43,106 nucleotides of DNA from an uncultured Oscillibacter sp. (GTDB lineage Bacteria > Bacillota > Clostridia > Oscillospirales > Oscillospiraceae). The position numbers were made by a program, and so were the translations under genes. The notes under the pieces are model-generated. The model saw nothing but the letters and a program-made list of their open reading frames with translations. It did no database searches and had not been told where the DNA came from. The stretch is taken from assembly GCA_910585245.1 (NCBI GenBank), contig CAJUCO010000020.1, positions 1 through 43,106 of the forward strand, given 5' to 3'. This document shows positions 14,785 through 20,958 of this stretch, in pieces. Positions within the stretch are counted from its first letter, which is position 1. Every line of letters begins with the position of its first letter.

Positions 14785-15425
14785 GGGGAATCATCTACAA
14801 GGATTTGTGCCTGTTTTTCAAGGGCATTGACAAAATCGTCCTGCTGGTGCTGGGGGGACTTTTGGTCCTGTTCGCGGCCAGCAGCGGTGTTTACGCCGGG
14901 ATGCTGTTCTCGTTTGCCCTGGATATGATGGTGGGCCTTCTGCACCTCACGGCCCTGGAGAAAGAGGACAAGACGGCCTGGGGAAAATATCAGCGGACCC
15001 TGCCGGTAGGCGTGGGGAAGGTGATCGCGGGGAAATATGCCGTCGTGCTGCTGACGGTGCCGGTGAGCATAGCGGGGGCTGTGGTATCCAATCTGGCGGC
15101 TTTCGCCATTTACCGCACCTTCCTGCCGGAGGCATTGAGGTTGTCGGTTCTGATGGCGGCGGTGGTTCCGCCGGTCTGGGCTGCGTTCAATCTGCCCTTT
15201 TACTATTGGCTTGGCAGCCAGGTCGCGCAGTTTGCCTGCTGTCCCCTGGCCTTCTTCTTCGTTTTCGCCATCAAAAATTTTGAGGACGGTATGTGGGCCC
15301 TGTCGGACTTGACTTTTCTGACGGGGAACGTTCTTTCCCTTTTGCCTTTGACTCTGCTGGCCTTGGCGGGGTTGTTTCTGGTGTCCCTGGCAATCAGCGC
15401 GGCGGGCTGCCGCTGCAAAGGGTAA
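14781..15425 (+). CDS. ABC-2 type permease of the YtrA-type operon
   Basis: This 214-residue protein has about six hydrophobic helices and the segment LEKEDKTAWGKYQRTLPVG, typical of ABC-2 permeases paired with YtrB-like ATPases. It starts in an ATGA overlap with the ATPase gene and is the last gene of the regulator-ATPase-permease operon. Such permeases act in the cytoplasmic membrane, probably as homodimers with the ATPase. It is followed by a UUCG-capped hairpin and the three-hairpin repeat element. Confidence 0.85.
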   Translation: MRGIIYKDLCLFFKGIDKIVLLVLGGLLVLFAASSGVYAGMLFSFALDMMVGLLHLTALEKEDKTAWGKYQRTLPVGVGKVIAGKYAVVLLTVPVSIAGAVVSNLAAFAIYRTFLPEALRLSVLMAAVVPPVWAAFNLPFYYWLGSQVAQFACCPLAFFFVFAIKNFEDGMWALSDLTFLTGNVLSLLPLTLLALAGLFLVSLAISAAGCRCKG

Positions 15426-15429
15426 ATTC

Positions 15430-15456
15430 CTGGGGCGGGGGCTTCGGCCCCCGCCT
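15430..15456 (+). terminator. GC-rich hairpin with TTCG loop, left flank of repeat element A
   Basis: GGCGGGGGC pairs with GCCCCCGCC around a TTCG tetraloop. No T tract follows; the repeat element begins at once. The 27 bases recur at 15616-15642 with one change (15450 C against 15636 T). Confidence 0.7.
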
Positions 15457-15615
15457 CAGGCTGGCGAAAATGTCTTTTCGCCAGCCTGAGCAAGTTTTTC
15501 AGACCTTCAAAAAGGTCCGAAAAACTTCTGATTGAAAACGAGAGAAACCCCTGATGGTTTTCTCTCGTAGCTCTTTTCCTTTCCGGTCCCATTCGGCCAG
15601 CGCTTTTTTGGCAAG
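15457..15615 (+). repeat. three-hairpin intergenic element, copy A
   Basis: Three consecutive hairpins occupy 15455-15568. The first is a 16-bp perfect stem around CAGGCTGGCG with loop TGTC (15455-15490). The second pairs AAGTTTTT and GACCTT with AAGGTC and AAAAACTT (15492-15527). The third pairs ACGAGAGAAA with TTTCTCTCGT (15538-15568). A linker ATTGAAAACGA joins the second and third. Copy B after gpsA has the same order, linker and spacing, with stem changes that largely keep pairing. About 45 unstructured bases follow. No open frame is present. Confidence 0.75.
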
Positions 15616-15645
15616 CTGGGGCGGGGGCTTCGGCCTCCGCCTTTT
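15616..15645 (+). terminator. duplicate of the TTCG hairpin, right flank of repeat element A
   Basis: The same hairpin as at 15430-15456, 26 of 27 bases identical, now followed by TTTT. It is 186 bases downstream of the first copy and may be the working terminator. Confidence 0.7.
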
Positions 15646-15667
15646 CCCATTCCCGGAAAGATTTTCC

Positions 15668-15696
15668 TTGCGCCTTTGGCCCATCCCGGTTATAAT
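15668..15696 (+). promoter_or_regulatory. promoter of der-plsY-gpsA
   Basis: TTGCGC (15668-15673), 17 bases, TATAAT (15691-15696). Leader of about 50 bases before der. Confidence 0.65.
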
Positions 15697-15754
15697 GAAA
15701 CTGGATTTATATGTTTCAAAAAACAAGGCGGCGCGCCGCCGGGAAGGGTGCCTT

Positions 15755-17083
15755 ATGCCAAAGCCTATCATCGCCATCGTGGGCCGCCCCAACGTGGGCA
15801 AGTCCATGCTGTTTAATAAGATCATCGGGAAACGGTTGTCCATCGTGGAGGACACCCCCGGCGTCACCCGGGACCGCATCTATGGGGAGTCCGACTGGTG
15901 CGGCCGTTCTTTTACTCTGGTGGACACCGGTGGCATTGAGCCCCGGACGGACAGCCAGATTTTGGAGTTTATGCGGGACCAGGCCCGGACCGCCATTGAG
16001 ACCGCCACGGTGATTGTCTTTTTGACCGACATTCGGACAGGCCTCACCGCCTCGGACCAGGAGGTGGCCGCCATGCTGCTTCGAAGCGGCAAGCCCATTG
16101 TCCTGGCGGTGAACAAGATGGACTCCACCGGGGCCCCGGACCCGGATTTTTATGAGTTCTACAATCTGGGGCTGGGGGACCCCATCCCCGTCTCCGCCGT
16201 TCACGGCCACGGCACCGGGGACCTGCTGGACGCGTGCCTCCAGTACTTCCCTCCGGAGGACGGGGAGGAAGAGGAGGACGACGCCATCAAGGTGGCGGTC
16301 ATCGGGAAGCCCAACGCGGGAAAGTCCTCCCTGGTGAACAAAATCCTGGGGGAGGAACGGGTGATTGTCTCCGACATGGCGGGCACCACCCGGGATGCTA
16401 TCGACTCCCGGTTTGAAAACGACCAGGGCAAATTTGTCTTCATCGATACGGCGGGCCTCCGGCGGAAGAGCAAGGTGGAGGAGGCCATTGAACGCTACAG
16501 CGTCCTCCGGGCCACTATGGCCATTGAGCGCTCGGACGTGTGCCTGATTTTAATTGACGCCACGGAGGGGGTCACGGAGCAGGACACGAAGGTGGCGGGT
16601 CTGGCCCACGAGGCGGGGAAGGCCAGCATCGTCGTGGTGAATAAGTGGGACCTGGTGGAAAAGGACGGCAAGACCATGGACCGTATGCGCAAGGAGGTCC
16701 AGGAGGGCCTGAGCTTCATGGCCTACGCCCCCATCCTCTTCATCTCCGCCAAGACCGGCCAGCGGGTGGAGCGGCTCTTCGAGCTCATCGACTATGTCTC
16801 CAACCAGGCGGCCACCCGGATTACCACAGGTATGCTAAACGACGTGCTGGCGGACGCCCAGACCCGGGTCCAGCCCCCCACGGACAAGGGCAGAAGGCTG
16901 AAAATCTACTATATGACCCAGGTGGGGGTAAAGCCGCCCCACTACGTCATCTTCTGCAACGACACGAAGCTGTTCCACTTTTCCTATCAGCGGTATCTGG
17001 AGAACTGCATCCGCAACACCTTCGGCCTGGAGGGAACGCCCATCAAGATTTCCGTCCGGCAGCGGGGCGACAAGGAGGTTTGA
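15755..17083 (+). CDS. der: ribosome assembly GTPase Der
   Basis: This 442-residue essential GTPase has two tandem G domains and a C-terminal KH-like domain and acts in 50S subunit maturation. First domain: GRPNVGKS (10-17), DTPGVTRDR and NKMD. Second domain: GKPNAGKSS (near 183), DMAGTTRDAID, DTAGLR and NKWD. The KH-like end has the KIYYMTQVGVKPPHYVIF segment. Length is normal. The ATG at 15755 follows GAAGGG; upstream in-frame codons run into the promoter. First gene of der-plsY-gpsA. Confidence 0.97.
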   Translation: MPKPIIAIVGRPNVGKSMLFNKIIGKRLSIVEDTPGVTRDRIYGESDWCGRSFTLVDTGGIEPRTDSQILEFMRDQARTAIETATVIVFLTDIRTGLTASDQEVAAMLLRSGKPIVLAVNKMDSTGAPDPDFYEFYNLGLGDPIPVSAVHGHGTGDLLDACLQYFPPEDGEEEEDDAIKVAVIGKPNAGKSSLVNKILGEERVIVSDMAGTTRDAIDSRFENDQGKFVFIDTAGLRRKSKVEEAIERYSVLRATMAIERSDVCLILIDATEGVTEQDTKVAGLAHEAGKASIVVVNKWDLVEKDGKTMDRMRKEVQEGLSFMAYAPILFISAKTGQRVERLFELIDYVSNQAATRITTGMLNDVLADAQTRVQPPTDKGRRLKIYYMTQVGVKPPHYVIFCNDTKLFHFSYQRYLENCIRNTFGLEGTPIKISVRQRGDKEV

Positions 17084-17085
17084 GT

Positions 17086-17724
17086 ATGATCGGGATTTGG
17101 TGGTATTTCCTGTATTACGGCGGAATCGCCCTGGCGTGTTACCTCCTAGGCTGCTTCAACGGCGCGGTCATCGTGTCCAAGTATATCCTCCGGGACGACG
17201 TGCGGAACCACGGCAGCGGCAACGCCGGGCTGACGAACTTCCACCGGACCTTTGGCGGCGGGCTGACCTTCGTGGTGATTCTCTGCGATGTTTTGAAGGC
17301 GGTCCTGGCCGTGCTGCTGGGGAGCTGGCTTTTTGTGGGGAACCCGATGCTGGGCAAATATTTCGCCGCCCTGTTCTGCCTCCTGGGCCATATGTTCCCC
17401 TGTATGTTCCACTTCAAGGGGGGCAAGGGCATCCTCTCCGGCGGTACGATTGCGCTGATGATCGACTGGCGCGTCGCCCTGGTGGTCTGGGGGGGCTTCC
17501 TGATTTTGGTGATCGTAACGCGGTATGTTTCCCTGGGCTCCCTGTGGGCCGGGGCCAGCTTCCCCTTTATCAGCTGGTACTGCTTCCCGGAGGTCCGGGT
17601 CGTGGTGCTGGCCTTCCTCCTGGGGGGGCTGGTGGTCTGGCAGCACCGGGGCAACGCCCAGCGGCTGCTCCAGGGCACGGAACGGAAGCTGAGCTTCCAT
17701 AAGAAAAAGGAGGGCGGATCATGA
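17086..17724 (+). CDS. plsY: acyl-phosphate:glycerol-3-phosphate acyltransferase PlsY
   Basis: This 212-residue membrane enzyme transfers an acyl group from acyl-phosphate to glycerol-3-phosphate, the first step of phospholipid synthesis. Seen: several hydrophobic helices, the GSGNAGLTN motif (family GSGNxGxTN), and HFKGGKGI (family FKGGKGxA). The ATG at 17086 follows AAGGAGG, which lies in the end of der. Its stop overlaps the gpsA start by 4 bases. The next gene makes its substrate, so the two form a metabolic unit. Confidence 0.95.
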   Translation: MIGIWWYFLYYGGIALACYLLGCFNGAVIVSKYILRDDVRNHGSGNAGLTNFHRTFGGGLTFVVILCDVLKAVLAVLLGSWLFVGNPMLGKYFAALFCLLGHMFPCMFHFKGGKGILSGGTIALMIDWRVALVVWGGFLILVIVTRYVSLGSLWAGASFPFISWYCFPEVRVVVLAFLLGGLVVWQHRGNAQRLLQGTERKLSFHKKKEGGS

Positions 17725-18728
17725 AAGCGGCGGTAGTGGGCAGCGGCAGCTGGGGCACGGCCCTGGCGTTGGCCCTTTGCGACAACGGGCACGACGTAAC
17801 CCTCTGGTCCCGGACTCCCGCCGGAGCGGAGGAGATGCGTAAGACCCGGGAGAATCCCCGGCTGAAAGGCGTCCCCCTGCCGGAGGCGCTGCGCATCACC
17901 GGGGACTTAAGCTGCCTGGAGGGGGCGGACCTGGTGGTCAGCGCGCCGCCGTCCTTCGCGGTCCGGGAGACGGGGAAGAAGATGGCCCCCTACCTGCGGC
18001 CCGAGACTGTTCTGGTGACGGTTTCCAAGGGTATCGAGCGGGACACGAATTTGCGGCTGAGCCAGGTTCTCCGGGAGACCACCGGGGATGTCTGCCGGGG
18101 GATTGTGGCCCTTTCCGGCCCCTCCCACGCGGAGGAGGTGGGAATGCGGCTGCCCACGGCCTGTGTGGCGGCGTGCCCGGAGCTGGAGGAGGCCCGCTTT
18201 GTCCAGGACGCCTTTATGAGCGATTACTTCCGGGTTTACACCAGCTACGACATTGTGGGCGTGGAGCTGGCGGCTGCGCTGAAAAATGTAATTGCACTGA
18301 GCTGCGGCATCTGTGCGGGCCTGGGCTTCCAGGACAACACCAAGGCGCTGCTGATGACCCGGGCCATGGCGGAAATCACCCGGCTGGGGGAGCATCTGGG
18401 GGGCGTCCGGCGGACCTTTGGCGGTCTTGCGGGCATGGGGGATCTGATTGTCACCTGCACCTCCATGCACTCCCGGAACAACCGGGCGGGCATCCTCATC
18501 GGCCAGGGCAAGTCCGTTCAGGAGGCCATGGAGGAAGTGGGCGCGGTGGTGGAGGGCTATTATGCCGCCGAGAGCGTCTATCAGCTGGCGGCGCGGGAAG
18601 GCGTGGAGATGCCCATCTGCCAGTGCGCCTACGAGGTGCTTTACCGGGGCAAGCGGGCTCGGGACGTGGTCCCGGAGCTGATGGGCCGCCCGGGAAAGGA
18701 CGAGCTTCTGGGAACGGCGTGGCTTTGA
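17721..18728 (+). CDS. gpsA: glycerol-3-phosphate dehydrogenase [NAD(P)+]
   Basis: This 335-residue cytoplasmic enzyme reduces dihydroxyacetone phosphate to glycerol-3-phosphate for phospholipids. Rossmann motif GSGSWGTA (7-14), SKGIE, LSGPSHAEEV, the catalytic-Lys region AAALKNVIAL and GLAGMGDLIVTC are intact. Length is normal. It overlaps plsY by an ATGA and ends the der-plsY-gpsA operon. A 10-bp hairpin and the second copy of the three-hairpin element follow. Confidence 0.96.
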   Translation: MKAAVVGSGSWGTALALALCDNGHDVTLWSRTPAGAEEMRKTRENPRLKGVPLPEALRITGDLSCLEGADLVVSAPPSFAVRETGKKMAPYLRPETVLVTVSKGIERDTNLRLSQVLRETTGDVCRGIVALSGPSHAEEVGMRLPTACVAACPELEEARFVQDAFMSDYFRVYTSYDIVGVELAAALKNVIALSCGICAGLGFQDNTKALLMTRAMAEITRLGEHLGGVRRTFGGLAGMGDLIVTCTSMHSRNNRAGILIGQGKSVQEAMEEVGAVVEGYYAAESVYQLAAREGVEMPICQCAYEVLYRGKRARDVVPELMGRPGKDELLGTAWL

Positions 18729-18740
18729 GAACGAACAAAG

Positions 18741-18764
18741 ATTCCCCTCCTGGCGGAGGGGAAT
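18741..18764 (+). terminator. hairpin after gpsA, left flank of repeat element B
   Basis: ATTCCCCTCC pairs with GGAGGGGAAT around TGGC. No T tract follows; element B begins at once. Bases 18743-18764 recur identically at 18934-18955. Confidence 0.7.
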
Positions 18765-18933
18765 CTCAGGCTGTCAAAAAAGAATTTTTGCCAGCCTGAG
18801 CAAGTTTTCAAAACCTTTGAAAACGTTTTGAAAACTTATGATTGAAAACGAAAGGAACCCTTCCTGGGTTCCTCTCGTAACTCTCTTCCTTCCCGTCGGG
18901 GATGGTTTTTACGGTTTTTCAACACTCTGAGAC
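18765..18933 (+). repeat. three-hairpin intergenic element, copy B
   Basis: Same architecture as copy A. Hairpin 1: CTCAGGCT...AGCCTGAG (18765-18800). Hairpin 2: AAGTTTTCAAAAC with GTTTTGAAAACTT, 13 bp perfect (18802-18837). Linker: ATTGAAAACGA. Hairpin 3: AGGAACCC with GGGTTCCT, longer with one mismatch (18848-18878). Stem sequences differ from copy A while pairing is kept, most clearly in hairpins 2 and 3. It continues with CTCTCTTCCTTCCCGT, similar to copy A, and then diverges. Confidence 0.75.
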
Positions 18934-18958
18934 TCCCCTCCTGGCGGAGGGGAATTTC
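18934..18958. terminator. duplicate hairpin, right flank of element B
   Basis: TCCCCTCC pairs with GGAGGGGA around TGGC, 191 bases from its twin; the + strand continues ATTTCTTT. It lies between convergent gpsA and ridA and may serve both. Confidence 0.65.
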
Positions 18959-18967
18959 TTTGTCTCG

Positions 18968-19336
18968 TTATTTCTCGGCGATGGCTTCAATCTCACAGAG
19001 GACGCCCTTGGGCAGGTCCTTCACAGCCACGCAAGAGCGGGCGGGTTTGGAGGTGAAATACCGGGCGTAGACCTCGTTAAAAGCGGTGAAGTCGCCCATA
19101 TCGGCCAAGAAGCAGGTGGTTTTAAACACCTTGTCAAAGCCGGCTCCGGCGCACTCCAGAATGGCGCCCACGTTTTTGCAGCTCTGCTCGGCTTGGGCGG
19201 CGATGCCCTCGGGCACGGCGCCGGTGGCGGGGTCCACGGGAATCTGGCCGGAGGTGTAGATAAAGCCGCCTGCCTCGTATCCCTGGGAATATGGGCCGAT
19301 AGCGCCGGGGGCGTTCTTGGTTTCCAAAACGTTCAT
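18968..19336 (-). CDS. ridA: RidA family enamine/imine deaminase
   Basis: This 122-residue YjgF/YER057c/UK114-family protein hydrolyses reactive enamine/imine intermediates made by PLP enzymes, acting as a cytoplasmic trimer. The substrate-binding Arg100 lies in KPARSCVAVKDLPKG. GPYSQGYEAGGFIYTSGQIP and the C-terminal VLCEIEAIAEK are typical. Length is normal. AAGGAGACGG precedes the ATG. It stands alone, convergent with gpsA. Substrate range cannot be told. Confidence 0.93.
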   Translation of the reverse strand: MNVLETKNAPGAIGPYSQGYEAGGFIYTSGQIPVDPATGAVPEGIAAQAEQSCKNVGAILECAGAGFDKVFKTTCFLADMGDFTAFNEVYARYFTSKPARSCVAVKDLPKGVLCEIEAIAEK

Positions 19337-19437
19337 GTTGACCGTCTCCTTTTTGTATGAGATTCTTCTACTCTAATACAAGCAAAAGAGAAAAGCAAGG
19401 GGAGGCGTAAGAAAATTTTGAAATGGCGGGAATTTTT

Positions 19438-20763
19438 TCAGCGCAGAACGCCGGTGTTCATCTGGATGTAGGCCCGGTCTTCTTCTGAAAATGTTTCCAG
19501 GGTGGCAAGGAACGCGTCGGAATCCGCTGCCGCTTGGGCCTGGAGAATTTCGTCCAAGGGGGTGCGGAAGTCCGTCCGAGCGTCCTTTGTGGCCAGAAGA
19601 CAGGCCAGGACCATAGAGTCCCGCCAAGACTGGTCCTCCCCCACGGCGGCGGCGGCGATGGCTTCCATCAGGGGGCCGAACCAATCGGAACCGTACAGAG
19701 ACCGTCCCAGAACGCCCCAGTTGTCCGCCGTGGCGGAACCCACGCACTCCAGTAATGCCCGCTGGTCCACATCCTGAGGGCGAAGCATCGCGTCCAGGGT
19801 AATCTGCTCAAGTTGCTGGTTTCGCTCCATATAGTCCCAATTTACACCTTGGGCCTCCTGACGAAAGCTGCCTTCGGCGGTTTCGTGGCTGAAGTAATCC
19901 TTCACAAAGGCCTCCGCCGCCCCCAGGGGGGTCAGCAGCTCCGGCAGCTCCCCGGCGTCGCACCTGTCCTGAAGCTCAGCGTAATGTTCGGCGGCGGGCT
20001 TGCCGCTGTCGGGGAAATAGAGGTATTGATTGCCGTTTACATCCAGCCACTGGTCCACGGCCCAGAGTCCACCCTCTCCCTGGCGGGCGGGCTGGCAGAG
20101 GAGAAGCTGGTAGTAGATGCGGGTATCTCCATCCTTGCCATAATATGGATAGTACCGCAAGCAAACATAGTCCGCTCCGTCTGTCTCTTGGTCCAGAAAG
20201 TCTTGGATGCTGAAAGACTGGAGGCCGTTTCGGGTGAGGAAGTCCTCCTGCACCTGGGGGCCGGTTTCACAGAGCTTTTCCCAGGCGGGCCAGTCCGGAT
20301 GGTCCGGAAGACTTCCGGCGTCCCGACGGTAGAACTGCACGTCGGTGGGGTGCGTGTAGGCGTAATAGCGTTCTCCATCGGTGGCAAAGACATCGATGCC
20401 GGAGCCATCGGAGCTGATGTGCTGCTCAAAGGCCGCCTGGTCCATCGCCAGGAAACCAAAGAGGAAACCGCCTCCGCCGCCGAAGTCCTCCATAGCAGCC
20501 TCGTAGGAGGCTTTTTCATAGACGGAGATCAAGGGCTTCCAGCTCTCCGACCCGTCGGGAAAGTCCGTGTCCACCCGAAGTTGGTCTATATATTCGTTGG
20601 GGAGGGCCACCTCCAGCCCGCCACAGTCATAGACGGTGACATCCTCGCCGCCGTCTGGAGGATGCGGGTCCTGAACGGTTTCCGAACGGCCGCTCTCCCC
20701 GCCGCAGGCGGTCAGGGTGAGCAGGCAGGCCAGCACCAGGACAAAGGCTTCGAAACGGCGCAT
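19438..20763 (-). CDS. putative lipoprotein of unknown function
   Basis: This 441-residue protein starts MRRFEAFVLVLACLLTLTACGG. It is a signal peptide with a lipobox ending at Cys20, so the mature protein should be lipid-anchored outside the membrane. The rest is acidic and tyrosine-rich, with no recognised domain. A YDCGGLEVALPNEYIDQL segment near residue 50 and a helical C-terminal third (about 330-441) are visible. AAGGAG precedes the ATG at 20763; an in-frame TTG two codons upstream is less likely. It is divergent from polA and about 100 bases upstream of ridA on the same strand. No partner gene suggests a role. Confidence 0.75.
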   Translation of the reverse strand: MRRFEAFVLVLACLLTLTACGGESGRSETVQDPHPPDGGEDVTVYDCGGLEVALPNEYIDQLRVDTDFPDGSESWKPLISVYEKASYEAAMEDFGGGGGFLFGFLAMDQAAFEQHISSDGSGIDVFATDGERYYAYTHPTDVQFYRRDAGSLPDHPDWPAWEKLCETGPQVQEDFLTRNGLQSFSIQDFLDQETDGADYVCLRYYPYYGKDGDTRIYYQLLLCQPARQGEGGLWAVDQWLDVNGNQYLYFPDSGKPAAEHYAELQDRCDAGELPELLTPLGAAEAFVKDYFSHETAEGSFRQEAQGVNWDYMERNQQLEQITLDAMLRPQDVDQRALLECVGSATADNWGVLGRSLYGSDWFGPLMEAIAAAAVGEDQSWRDSMVLACLLATKDARTDFRTPLDEILQAQAAADSDAFLATLETFSEEDRAYIQMNTGVLR

Positions 20764-20887
20764 AGGCAAAGCTCCTTTCCTTGTATCAAACGCTTAGAAA
20801 CAGTATGACAGCTTGGCAAAGAGAAAAAACTACAAAAATAAAACAAATGGTAACAAACCGGAAACGAAAAATCCGGAAGTTCCGCTG

Positions 20888-20916
20888 TTGTGAACCGGCG
20901 GCAAACGTGGTATAAT
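20888..20916 (+). promoter_or_regulatory. promoter of the polA operon
   Basis: TTGTGA (20888-20893), 17 bases, TATAAT (20911-20916), about 40 bases before polA. Confidence 0.7.
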
Positions 20917-20958
20917 CATCCGGACTGTAATGTTGCCTTTTGACAGGAGGGAGTTCCT

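Noticed and set aside
18743..18955. Reading the duplicated hairpins as a CRISPR-like array
   Set aside because: There are only two units about 190 bases apart with structured sequence between, no further repeats and no cas genes.
19813..20808. 331-codon plus-strand frame opposite the lipoprotein gene
   Set aside because: The minus-strand gene has a signal peptide, lipobox and ribosome site; the plus frame has none.
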